This document shows, in pieces, positions 1 to 6,444 of a stretch of 17,524 nucleotides of DNA. The translations under genes and the position numbers were made by a program. Every line of letters starts with the position of its first letter. The first letter of the stretch is position 1. The stretch comes from Pseudomonadota bacterium (GTDB lineage Bacteria; Myxococcota; Myxococcia; Myxococcales; Anaeromyxobacteraceae), in contig JAEYOU010000343.1 in the NCBI GenBank assembly GCA_023411405.1, forward strand, positions 1 through 17,524, read 5' to 3'. The notes under the pieces were generated by a model, which searched no databases, was not told the origin of the DNA, and saw nothing but the letters and a program-made list of their open reading frames with translations.

Positions 1-301
1 GGACCGGGTAGCTCGGCGCGGCGACGGCCGCGAGGAGCGACGTCGCCATGAGCGCCAGCCCGAGCGTCCGGAGGGTCCGCGCGCGGCGACCGGTCGCGAG
101 CGCGAGGAGCGGCGGCTCGAGGACGAACCCGAGGACCTGGAACGCGAAGAGCGTCCAGCCGGCGGCGCCCGACGGCGAGAGCGCGAACGTGCGGGCGAGC
201 TCGGGCGCGCCGGCGGGGACGACGCCGGTCGCGAGCTCGTCGGTGAAGGCGACCGCGACGAGCGCGAGCGTGAGCCTGCGCGGGAGCCTGCGGTGGACGG
301 A
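1..301 (-). CDS. MFS transporter, N-terminal part (runs off left edge; start unclear)
   Basis: Read on the minus strand from 301 down to 1, the frame gives a hydrophobic helix (LTLALVAVAFTDELATGVVP), then a loop with PELARTFALSPSGAAG, then a second helix (WTLFAFQVLGFVLEPPLLAL), then basic residues (GRRARTLR) and a third helix. This is the usual start of a major facilitator superfamily transporter: two helices, a short basic cytoplasmic loop, next helix. The substrate cannot be told from about 100 residues. The frame is closed upstream by a TGA at 304-302, and no ATG, GTG or TTG lies between that stop and helix 1. The first in-frame ATG (49-47) is inside helix 3. The gene may therefore use a rare start codon, carry a nonsense or frameshift mutation, or contain a sequencing error. 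An in-frame ATG (328-326) sits just before the TGA. Confidence 0.55.
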
Positions 302-385
302 TCAGGGGGGAGAGGGTCCGTGGAGCATGGCCCGAGCATGCCCGCGTGGACGGCGCCGGTCATGTCCTCTTAGGGGCCGCGGCTG

Positions 386-408
386 GATCCAGGGCAGGAG
401 CCCGGATC
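386..408. repeat. Bulged inverted repeat between the divergent MFS and SDR genes
   Basis: GATCC-A-GGGC, a four-base loop AGGA, then GCCC-GGATC: nine base pairs with one bulged A. It lies in the 204-nt gap between the MFS frame (leftward) and the SDR gene (rightward). It could be an operator for one or both genes or a leader hairpin. There is no homology evidence for either role. Confidence 0.3.
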
Positions 409-505
409 GGGCGGCGGGTCGGCGCCGCGCGACCCAGCTCGGCGTGCGCCCGCCCGGTCCCCCGGCGGCGGGGGCGCGCGATGCGCATGTTGCGGCGGAG
501 GTCTC

Positions 506-1552
506 ATGTCCCTTCGACGCAACCTTCCGCTGTACGCGCTCGCCGCCGGCGGCGCCGCCTGGCTGCTCGCCCGAAAGCTCCGGAGCCCGCAGCGGCTCGC
601 CGGAGGGGTCGCGCTCGTGACCGGCGGCTCGCGCGGGCTGGGCCTGCTCCTCGGCCGGGAGCTCGGGCGGCGCGGCATGCGGGTGGTGCTGTGCGCGCGG
701 GACGAGGAGGTGCTCGAGCGCGCGCGGCAGCAGCTCGCCGCGGAGGGGATCGACGCGACCGTCCTCCCGTGCGACGTCACCGACCGCGAGGGGATGCGGA
801 CCCTCGTCGCCGACGTCGAGGAGAACCTCGGCCCGGTGGATCTCCTCGTGAACAACGCGGGGATCATGATGGTCGGGCCCGCCGAGACCATGGGGCTCGA
901 GGACTACCAGCGCGCGATGGACACCATGTTCTGGGGCGCGCTCCACGCCACCGACGCGGTCCTCCCCGGGATGCGCGCGCGCCGCCGCGGCGTCGTCGTG
1001 AACATCACCTCGATCGGCTCGTCCGTCGCGATGCCCCACCTCGCGCCCTACACCGCCGCGAAGTTCGCGATGCGCGGCTGGTCCGAGGCGCTCGGCGCGG
1101 AGGCGGCGAAGTACGGCGTCCACGTCGTGACGGTCGTCCCGGGGCTCATGCGGACGGGGTCGTTCAAGCACGCGCTCGTCAAGGGCAAGCGGTACGCGGA
1201 GGCGAGCCTCTTCTCGCTCGCCGCCTCGCTGCCGCTCGTGACGGTGAGCGCCTCGAAGGCCGCGCGGCGGATCGTGCGCGCGGTGGAGAAGGGGGAGCGG
1301 TTCCTCGTGCTCGGCACGCCGGCGAAGCTCCTCCGCCTCGCGCACGCGCTCTTCCCGGGGCCGATCGTCGGCGTCCTGGCGCGCGCCAACCGGCTCCTCC
1401 CGAGCACGCCGCTCGACGAGAAGGGGGACGCCCGGATGCCGCTGCCGGCGGAGATGTTCCGGCGCGGCCTCGCGCGCTCGGTCCTCACCGCCCTCGGCGA
1501 GCGGGCCGCGCGCAGGTACAACGAGGAGCCGGTGCCGAGCTCGAACGGCTGA
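506..1552 (+). CDS. Short-chain dehydrogenase/reductase with N-terminal membrane anchor
   Basis: A 348-residue classical SDR. A hydrophobic stretch at residues 7-22 (LPLYALAAGGAAWLLA) flanked by basic residues probably anchors it to the inner membrane. The Rossmann dinucleotide motif TGGSRGLG is at 39-46. CAR at 63-65 puts Arg65 after strand beta-2, which favours NADP(H). D90 follows the next strand, and NNAG is at 116-119. The catalytic set is N116-region, S169, Y182 and K186 (YTAAK). The C-terminal 90 residues extend past the core and contain another hydrophobic segment near FPGPIVGVLA. The start is supported by CGGAGG at 496-501, four bases before ATG. The substrate is unknown; fatty-acyl, steroid-like or sugar substrates are all possible. 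It converges on the FadL operon and is separated from it by a repeat pair. Family call is secure; the reaction beyond NAD(P)-dependent oxidoreduction is not. Confidence 0.9.
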   Translation: MSLRRNLPLYALAAGGAAWLLARKLRSPQRLAGGVALVTGGSRGLGLLLGRELGRRGMRVVLCARDEEVLERARQQLAAEGIDATVLPCDVTDREGMRTLVADVEENLGPVDLLVNNAGIMMVGPAETMGLEDYQRAMDTMFWGALHATDAVLPGMRARRRGVVVNITSIGSSVAMPHLAPYTAAKFAMRGWSEALGAEAAKYGVHVVTVVPGLMRTGSFKHALVKGKRYAEASLFSLAASLPLVTVSASKAARRIVRAVEKGERFLVLGTPAKLLRLAHALFPGPIVGVLARANRLLPSTPLDEKGDARMPLPAEMFRRGLARSVLTALGERAARRYNEEPVPSSNG

Positions 1553-1569
1553 GGCACCCGGTACACCAC

Positions 1570-1600
1570 CGCTCGTGCTTCGACAGGCTCAGCACGAGCG
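1570..1600 (+). repeat. Dispersed palindromic repeat, copy 1a
   Basis: 31 nt with perfect outer arms CGCTCGTGC / GCACGAGCG around the core TTCGACAGGCTCAG (1579-1592). It starts 17 nt after the SDR stop codon. It is the forward member of a head-to-head inverted pair with copy 1b. As RNA it could end or stabilise the SDR transcript. Confidence 0.8.
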
Positions 1601-1611
1601 GAAGGATGGCC

Positions 1612-1642
1612 CGCTCACCCTGAGCCTGTCGAAGGGCGAGCG
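1612..1642 (-). repeat. Dispersed palindromic repeat, copy 1b (inverted)
   Basis: The same element on the minus strand, core CTGAGCCTGTCGAA on plus (1620-1633). Arms are CGCTCACCC / GGGCGAGCG with one A-C mismatch on plus. The same position becomes a G-U pair in minus-strand RNA, so the hairpin is intact in the transcript of the FadL operon, whose stop codon is 13 nt upstream on that strand. Confidence 0.8.
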
Positions 1643-1655
1643 GGCCGGGATACGG

Positions 1656-2891
1656 TCACTGCCCGTCCAGGTTCGCCCGCCAGGTCACGCCGGCGGAGAC
1701 GATCCAGACGTTCGTGTTGTAGCTCCCCTGGAGCGCCTCGTCTCCGCTCACCTCGAGCTCGTCGAGGTTCGCGTAGAACAGCGCCGCGTTGACCGCGAAG
1801 TTCCGGCGGAAGCCCCACGACGCGCCGAGCGCGCCCGCCCAGGCGTTCGAGTCGGGGAGCGTGGGCGAGGCGTGGGCGCGATCGATGCCGGAGATGTCGC
1901 GGAGGAGCCCGGCGCGGAGGGTGAGGTGCTCGCGCAGCGTGTACTCGGCGCCGACCCGGAACACGTAGCCGTCGCCGTAGTTGCGCGGGACCTCGATCCG
2001 CGCGCCCCGATCGCCCTCGAAGACGTCGGCCGTGTAGACGGAGTAGTCGTTCCAGGTGAAGCCGAACGTGAGGAGCCACGGCTCGCGGACGCGGTAGGCG
2101 AGGCCGACGTTGAGCACGCTCGGGAAGGTGAGCTCGTGCTCGACGCCCTGGTCTACGTTGGGCGTGGGGCTCCCGGGGAGCGTCCCGCCGGGCACGACGA
2201 ACTTGCCGTCGCCCTCCAGGTTCATCTTCCCCTGGTACTTGTAGTCCGCGCCGATCGTGAGCGGGACGTTCGGCAGCGTGTACTCGGCGGAGAGATCGAA
2301 CGAGAGCGCGCCGCCGCGGGTGGAGAGCTCGCCGTAGCCGTCCGGGAAGGGCTGGATGCCCTGCTTCAGGTACTCGGTGCCGTAGTAGTAGACGAGGCCG
2401 CCGCCGAGCCGGAGGTCCGGGACGAGCTCGTAGCCCGCGGTGAGGTACGCGGCGTAGATCTTGCGATCCACGGTGATGATCCGGCCGCGGCCCTCCCAGT
2501 CGTCCTTCCAGAAGACGTTGCCGCCGCCGGGGACGTTGAACCCGAGGCCGACGCCGAAGGGCCGCCCGGCGAGCCGGAGCCCGTAGGCGGCGAAGAGCGA
2601 GACCGGCGGGACCGGGCTGAACTTGGTCCGCTCGCTCTCGCCGGCGAGCGGTCCGCTCGACGGCCCCTGCCACTCGGTGCTGAGGAAGAGGCCCGAGACC
2701 CCGACGTTGACGTCGAGCCCTTCGACGCGCGAGAGCGCGGCGGGGTTCGCGTACGCGGCCGCGGCATCGACCTGGGCGGCCACGGCGGACCCGACCAGCG
2801 CCAGGTCGCGGGGGTTCACGTTGGGGACGTCGTAGCCGTTGGCGAGGGCGACGGCCGGGGCGAGGAACGCGGCGAGGATGAGCTTCTTCAC
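1656..2891 (-). CDS. OmpP1/FadL/TodX-family outer-membrane channel
   Basis: 411 residues starting at a GTG (2891-2889). The start is fixed by AGGAGGAGGTGA (minus strand, 2907-2896) and by a clean signal peptide at residues 1-17 (KKLILAAFLAPAVALA) with likely cleavage before NGYDVPN. The following NPRDLALVGSA...AAAAYANPAALSR matches the FadL hatch region, including the conserved NPA (49-51). The rest alternates short hydrophobic beta strands with polar loops, as expected for a 14-strand barrel, and the length is typical of the family. FadL proteins carry long-chain fatty acids or aromatic hydrocarbons across the outer membrane by lateral diffusion; the substrate here is unknown. Its start overlaps the stop of the upstream lipoprotein gene by GTGA, so the two are probably translationally coupled. 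The last residues (WRANLDGQ) lack the usual terminal Phe or Trp. Confidence 0.88.
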   Translation of the reverse strand: MKKLILAAFLAPAVALANGYDVPNVNPRDLALVGSAVAAQVDAAAAYANPAALSRVEGLDVNVGVSGLFLSTEWQGPSSGPLAGESERTKFSPVPPVSLFAAYGLRLAGRPFGVGLGFNVPGGGNVFWKDDWEGRGRIITVDRKIYAAYLTAGYELVPDLRLGGGLVYYYGTEYLKQGIQPFPDGYGELSTRGGALSFDLSAEYTLPNVPLTIGADYKYQGKMNLEGDGKFVVPGGTLPGSPTPNVDQGVEHELTFPSVLNVGLAYRVREPWLLTFGFTWNDYSVYTADVFEGDRGARIEVPRNYGDGYVFRVGAEYTLREHLTLRAGLLRDISGIDRAHASPTLPDSNAWAGALGASWGFRRNFAVNAALFYANLDELEVSGDEALQGSYNTNVWIVSAGVTWRANLDGQ

Positions 2892-3847
2892 GGCGTCACC
2901 TCCTCCTGGAGCGCCGGGGGTGTGAACACCTCGAACGTCTGGATGCTCGCGAGCTCCTCGTGCGGGAAGACGAGATCCACGCCGGCGAAGGCGGCCGTCA
3001 TGCCGGGCGTCGGGAGCGGCTGGTCGAGCGGGGGCGCGGGGATCGGCGGGAGCCAGCACTCACCCTCGGGCGGGGTCACCCCCAGCGCCGCCTGGCAGAC
3101 GGCCCCGATGTCGACGCGCCCCCAGTCCATCCCCACCGCGAACGTGCCGCGCAGGGTCTCGAGCCGCGCCAGCTGCGCGTCGAAGTCCTCCTCGGAGACG
3201 CCGGCGGGACGCGGCGGCCGGTTCTCCGGCTGGGAGAGGTCGCGGTTCGGAGCCACGAGCGCGATCGGCCGGTCGGCCTGGAGCGGCACGGCCTCCCCGT
3301 CCACGATCGCCTTCACGCCGCTTGCGCCGCCGCGGACCGCGACGACGTATCGACCCGGGGCGAACGTTCCTCCGACGGGGTTGAGGATGAGCGCGCCTCC
3401 GGCGTACACGGCGGGGGTCGCGGGGGGGACGACGGTCGGGGGCTCGTTGAGCCGGACGATGGCGACCGTGCTGGCATCGACGGTCGAGAGGTCGAGCTCC
3501 GCGGGCGCTGCCGCGGGCGCGTACGATCCGTCGGGCTGGAAGACCTCGGTGCGGAGCGGGATCACCACGCCCTGGACCGGCGCCCACATCGAGGTGGGCG
3601 GGGGCCATCCGCCGAACCCGATGAGATCGAAGAGCGCATCCCGGGTCTCGCCGAGCGGAAGCCCGGGTGCGCCCTGGAGCGCGAGATCGTTCGGGATCGG
3701 GATGGTGGCGGCGCGCTCCCCTGGCTCGCCGGGGTCGAACGTGGCGAGCACGAGCACCGGAACCGGGTCGCGTTGGTCGACGTCCCTGCATCCGGCCGCG
3801 GCCAGGACTCCGGCCAGGGCGAGCAGGACGGAGCGGCGGACGAGCAT
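2888..3847 (-). CDS. Lipoprotein resembling the N-terminal domain of virulence-factor lipases (VlaA-like), no hydrolase domain
   Basis: 319 residues. ATG at 3847-3845 is preceded by AGAGGAGG (3861-3854) with six-base spacing. Residues 1-19 are a signal peptide ending LAAAG-C20, a lipobox, so the mature protein should be a lipid-anchored outer- or inner-membrane protein. The body has features I associate with the N-terminal domain of bacterial virulence-factor lipases: IPIPNDLAL (50-57), LGETRDALFDLIGFGG, a segment around LDLSTVDASTVAIVRL (119-132), ALILNPVGGTFAPGRYVVAV (152-171), and a helical stretch near 219-236. Those proteins continue into an alpha/beta hydrolase domain; this one stops after FEVFTPP, with no GxSxG. 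C251 and C264 may form a disulfide. Coupling to FadL suggests a surface or periplasmic partner for hydrophobic substrates. The family match is from memory, not a search. Confidence 0.7.
   Translation of the reverse strand: MLVRRSVLLALAGVLAAAGCRDVDQRDPVPVLVLATFDPGEPGERAATIPIPNDLALQGAPGLPLGETRDALFDLIGFGGWPPPTSMWAPVQGVVIPLRTEVFQPDGSYAPAAAPAELDLSTVDASTVAIVRLNEPPTVVPPATPAVYAGGALILNPVGGTFAPGRYVVAVRGGASGVKAIVDGEAVPLQADRPIALVAPNRDLSQPENRPPRPAGVSEEDFDAQLARLETLRGTFAVGMDWGRVDIGAVCQAALGVTPPEGECWLPPIPAPPLDQPLPTPGMTAAFAGVDLVFPHEELASIQTFEVFTPPALQEEVTP
2896..2907 (-). promoter_or_regulatory. Strong Shine-Dalgarno for the FadL gene, inside the lipoprotein gene
   Basis: AGGAGGAGGTGA on the minus strand, ending four bases before the GTG at 2891. 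It lies in the last codons of the upstream lipoprotein gene and selects this GTG over an open frame that continues 56 codons further upstream without signal-peptide or family features. Confidence 0.75.
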
Positions 3848-4169
3848 CGGCGGCCTCCTCTGCTGAGATACTGTGGGTGAAGTACGACCCGGAAGGGAAG
3901 GAACCGCCTCGTTCTTGTGGTCGGCTGACCGTGAAGTCAAGGCTCGGGCGCGGCCCATCGTCTCCGCGACCCCACGGGACTGCTCAATCACGATGAGTGA
4001 CACGCGCGGGTGCCGCCCGGCGGCGGCCCGGCTGGGGCGGGCCGTCCGCTTGCGAGGGCACGCCGCGCTGCGCAAGATCGGGCCTGGTTCCTCGAATGCC
4101 CCCCGGGTTCCCCACGACAGGCGATCTCAGCGCGGCCAGGCTGCCCCGGGTGGGCCGCGAGGCGGCGCG
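3848..4169. other. Divergent intergenic region, lipoprotein operon / MBL hydrolase
   Basis: 322 bases without a convincing gene. It should hold promoters for both directions. I see the TTGACT and the GGTC/GACC inverted repeat noted separately, and otherwise no clear -10 or terminator. Open frames here, including an upstream extension of the MBL gene to 3873, encode Arg/Pro/Gly-rich sequence with no family features. Confidence 0.5.
3935..3940 (-). promoter_or_regulatory. Possible -35 element of the lipoprotein-FadL operon
   Basis: TTGACT on the minus strand (five of six bases of TTGACA). The hexamer 17 bases downstream (CAAGAA, 3917-3912) is a poor -10, so the promoter is only tentative. GGTC-GGCT-GACC, an inverted repeat at 3919-3930, falls in the spacer, where a repressor could sit. 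Confidence 0.3.
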
Positions 4170-5183
4170 ATGAACGTCGACCTCGCGGCGCTCGGCATCC
4201 ACCGGATCCCCGTCCCCATCCCGTTCCCGCAGGCGGGGGGTCCGGTCAACGTCTACGTCGTCGACGCCGGCGACGGCCTCCTCCTCGTGGACACCGGGTA
4301 CGGCTCCGACGAGGCGACCGCCGCGCTCGCGGCGGGGTTCGCCGCGGCGGGCAAGCGGCTCGAGGACGTGCGCCGGATCGTGGTCACCCACGGTCACGTC
4401 GACCACTTCGGCGGGGCGCGGTTCGTGCTGGAGCGCGCCGGCCGCGACGTGCCGGTCGAGGCGCACGCCGCGGACCTCCCGAAGATGGCCGAGGGCGGCC
4501 CGCGCTGGCGGGACCTCGCGCCGCTCTACGGCGCGCACCTCGTCCGGCTGGGCGTGCCGGCCGCGCTCCTCGCCGCGATCGCCGGGGAGGGGGAGAAGGG
4601 CTTCCGCGCGCGCCGCCTCTCAAACGTCCGGCCGCTCGAGCCCGGCACGCGGATCCGCACGCGCCACCTCGAGCTGGAGGTGCTCCACATGCCGGGCCAC
4701 ACCCCCGGCCTCGTCTGCCTCCTCGACCGCGCGCGCGGGATCCTCTTCTCGAACGACCACCTGCTGGAGCGGATCTCCCCCAACCCGCTCATGGAGCTCG
4801 GGCCCGACGGCGCGGACGGCTTCTTCCGGCCCCTGCTCGCGTACCTCGAGAGCGTGGCGCGCACCCGCGCCCTGGAGCTGTCGGCGGTCCTGCCCGGTCA
4901 TGGGCCGCCCTTCGGCGGTCACCGCGCCGTCATCGACACGCTCCTCGGGTTCTACGGGCGCCGGCAGGCGCGGCTCCTCGAGCTCCTCGGGGACGGGCCC
5001 CGGACGCCCTTCGAGCTCGCGGGGCTCCTCTTCCGGTCGGCGCGCCCCGGCGACACCTTCCTCGTCCTCTCCGAGGTCATGGCCAACCTCGAGGTGCTGG
5101 AGGCGCGCGGGGCGATCGTGCGCGAGGAGCGGGACGGGCTGCGGAGGTACGGGCGGAGCTCGGCTACACTCCCCGCTCCGTGA
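4170..5183 (+). CDS. MBL-fold metallo-hydrolase with C-terminal winged-helix-like region
   Basis: 337 residues from ATG 4170, which has only a modest GAGG (4159-4162) in front. The start is chosen because family sequence begins at once (IHRIPVPIPFP...NVYVVDAGDGLLLVDTGYG). Metal-binding motif HGHVDH is at 74-79 (H74, H76, D78, H79), with further ligands H177 in GHTPG (177-180), D196 in FSNDH and H244 in PGHG. All canonical dinuclear-site ligands are present, so it should be active. The last ~70 residues (RQARLLELLGDGPRTPFELA...EVMANLEVLEARGAIVREE) look like a winged helix, as in the LACTB2/glyoxalase-II-like branch of hydrolases. Possible substrates are thioesters, lactones or RNA; sequence alone does not decide. 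It lies 55 nt upstream of mltA on the same strand and may share a transcript with it. Confidence 0.88.
   Translation: MNVDLAALGIHRIPVPIPFPQAGGPVNVYVVDAGDGLLLVDTGYGSDEATAALAAGFAAAGKRLEDVRRIVVTHGHVDHFGGARFVLERAGRDVPVEAHAADLPKMAEGGPRWRDLAPLYGAHLVRLGVPAALLAAIAGEGEKGFRARRLSNVRPLEPGTRIRTRHLELEVLHMPGHTPGLVCLLDRARGILFSNDHLLERISPNPLMELGPDGADGFFRPLLAYLESVARTRALELSAVLPGHGPPFGGHRAVIDTLLGFYGRRQARLLELLGDGPRTPFELAGLLFRSARPGDTFLVLSEVMANLEVLEARGAIVREERDGLRRYGRSSATLPAP
5165..5170 (+). promoter_or_regulatory. Possible -10 element for mltA
   Basis: TACACT (four of six with TATAAT) in the last codons of the MBL gene, 68 bases before the mltA start. No good -35 is visible. It would allow mltA to be transcribed apart from the upstream gene. 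Confidence 0.25.
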
Positions 5184-5238
5184 GCGCCGGGGTCGGCCGC
5201 CGCCGGAATTCCCAAGCGCACGGGAGGTTACTCGAGAC

Positions 5239-6435
5239 ATGCGCACCCCTCGTCTGGCCGGCCTCGTCGCCCCGGCCGCCGCGCTCGCCCTGGCGGCCTG
5301 CCGCACGGTCCCCCCGCCGCCGCCCCCGGAGGCGGCGAAGACCGCCGACCGGGCCCTCGTGGAGCTCGCCCCGGAGGCGTTCCCGGCGTTCGCCGACGAC
5401 CTGGAGTACGGGAGCCTCGACCTCGCGCTGGACCGCTCGCTCGGCGTGCTCGCGCGGCTCGCGGCGGCGGATCCGGGGCGGCGGCTCGCGTTCGGCAAGG
5501 AGCGGGTGCCGATCCAGAAGGTGCAGGCGACGCTCGTCCGGTTCCGCGACCTCGTCCTCGCCCGGCCCACCCCGGCGGCGCTGAACGAGGCGCTCCGGCG
5601 CGAGTTCCGGGTCTTCCGCTCGATCGGCGACGGCCGCGGCGACGTCCTCTTCACCGGGTACTACCTGCCGGAGCTCCGGGGCTCGCTGGTCCGCGAGGGG
5701 CCGTACCAGGTGCCGCTCCACCGCGCGCCCGACGACCTCGTCCACGTCCGCGCGAAGGACTTCCCGCAGCTCGCGGGCGACCTCGTGGGCAGGGTCGTCG
5801 GCGGCCGGCTCGTGCCCTACCCCACGCGCGCGGAGATCGCCGGCGGGGCGATCGCGGGCCTGGACGCGGAGCTCTGCTTCGTGGACTCGGCGGTCGACGC
5901 CTTCTTCCTCGAGATCCAGGGGAGCGGGATCGTGCGGCTCCCCGACGGCACGAGCCGGGTCGTGACCTACGCGGGCAAGAACGGCCAGCGGTACGAGGCC
6001 ATCGGCGCCGAGCTGGTCCGGCGGGGCGCGCTCCCGCTGGAGCAGGTGTCGATGCAGGCGATCCGCGCCTGGCTCCGGGAGAACCCGCACGCGCAGCCGG
6101 ACCTCCTCGCGCGCAACCCGTCCTACGTCTTCTTCCGCTTCGCCGACGCGGCGACGGGCGCGCTGGGCGTGCCCGTCACGCCCGACCGGACCGTCGCCGC
6201 CGACGCGCGCGTCTTCCCGAAGGGCGCGCTGGCGTTCGTCGAGACGGAGCGCCCGGTCGACGCGACCGGTACGGTCATGCGGCCGTTCTCGCGGTTCGTG
6301 CTCGATCAGGACGCCGGCGGGGCCATCCGGACCTCGGCGCGGATCGACGTCTTCTTCGGCAGCGGCGCGTACGCGGAGAACGCCGCGGGGCGGATGAAGC
6401 AGCCGGGGAAGCTGTACTACCTGCTCCTGAGGTGA
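5239..6435 (+). CDS. mltA: Membrane-bound lytic murein transglycosylase A (MltA)
   Basis: 398 residues. ATG 5239 has GGGAGG at 5222-5227, a rather long 11-base spacing. It is the start that gives a lipoprotein signal: residues 1-20 ending LALAA-C21. Family signatures include FTGYYLPEL (138-146), FFLEIQGSG (222-230) and YAGKNGQRYEAIG. The C-terminal 3D domain has DQDAGGAI (D356, D358) and RIDVFFGSG, where D370 aligns with the catalytic aspartate of E. coli MltA (FDIYQGIG). MltA cleaves the MurNAc-GlcNAc bond in peptidoglycan to give 1,6-anhydro-muropeptides, acting from the inner face of the outer membrane. It is complete and of normal length. It probably works in wall turnover alongside synthases such as the PBP1A encoded 6 kb away. 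It converges on the pilZ gene with a gap of four bases. Confidence 0.95.
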   Translation: MRTPRLAGLVAPAAALALAACRTVPPPPPPEAAKTADRALVELAPEAFPAFADDLEYGSLDLALDRSLGVLARLAAADPGRRLAFGKERVPIQKVQATLVRFRDLVLARPTPAALNEALRREFRVFRSIGDGRGDVLFTGYYLPELRGSLVREGPYQVPLHRAPDDLVHVRAKDFPQLAGDLVGRVVGGRLVPYPTRAEIAGGAIAGLDAELCFVDSAVDAFFLEIQGSGIVRLPDGTSRVVTYAGKNGQRYEAIGAELVRRGALPLEQVSMQAIRAWLRENPHAQPDLLARNPSYVFFRFADAATGALGVPVTPDRTVAADARVFPKGALAFVETERPVDATGTVMRPFSRFVLDQDAGGAIRTSARIDVFFGSGAYAENAAGRMKQPGKLYYLLLR

Positions 6436-6444
6436 CTGCTCACC
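6431..6444. repeat. Small hairpin spanning both stop codons of mltA and the PilZ gene
   Basis: GGTGA-CTGC-TCACC, a five-base-pair inverted repeat. The TGA of mltA lies in one arm and the TGA of the PilZ gene (opposite strand) in the other. It could act on both transcripts but is short and has no T tract. Confidence 0.3.

Noticed and set aside
2366..2767. Ser/Arg/Thr-rich minus-strand frame inside the FadL gene
   Set aside because: Out-of-frame reading of the same DNA with no start signal or domain.
1575..3866. Long plus-strand open frame (763 codons) opposite the FadL and lipoprotein genes
   Set aside because: Shadow frame; the minus-strand genes have signal peptides, ribosome sites and family motifs, while this frame has none.
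3873..4169. N-terminal extension of the MBL hydrolase to 3873
   Set aside because: The extra 99 residues are basic low-complexity sequence, would occupy the divergent promoter region, and family homology starts at 4170.
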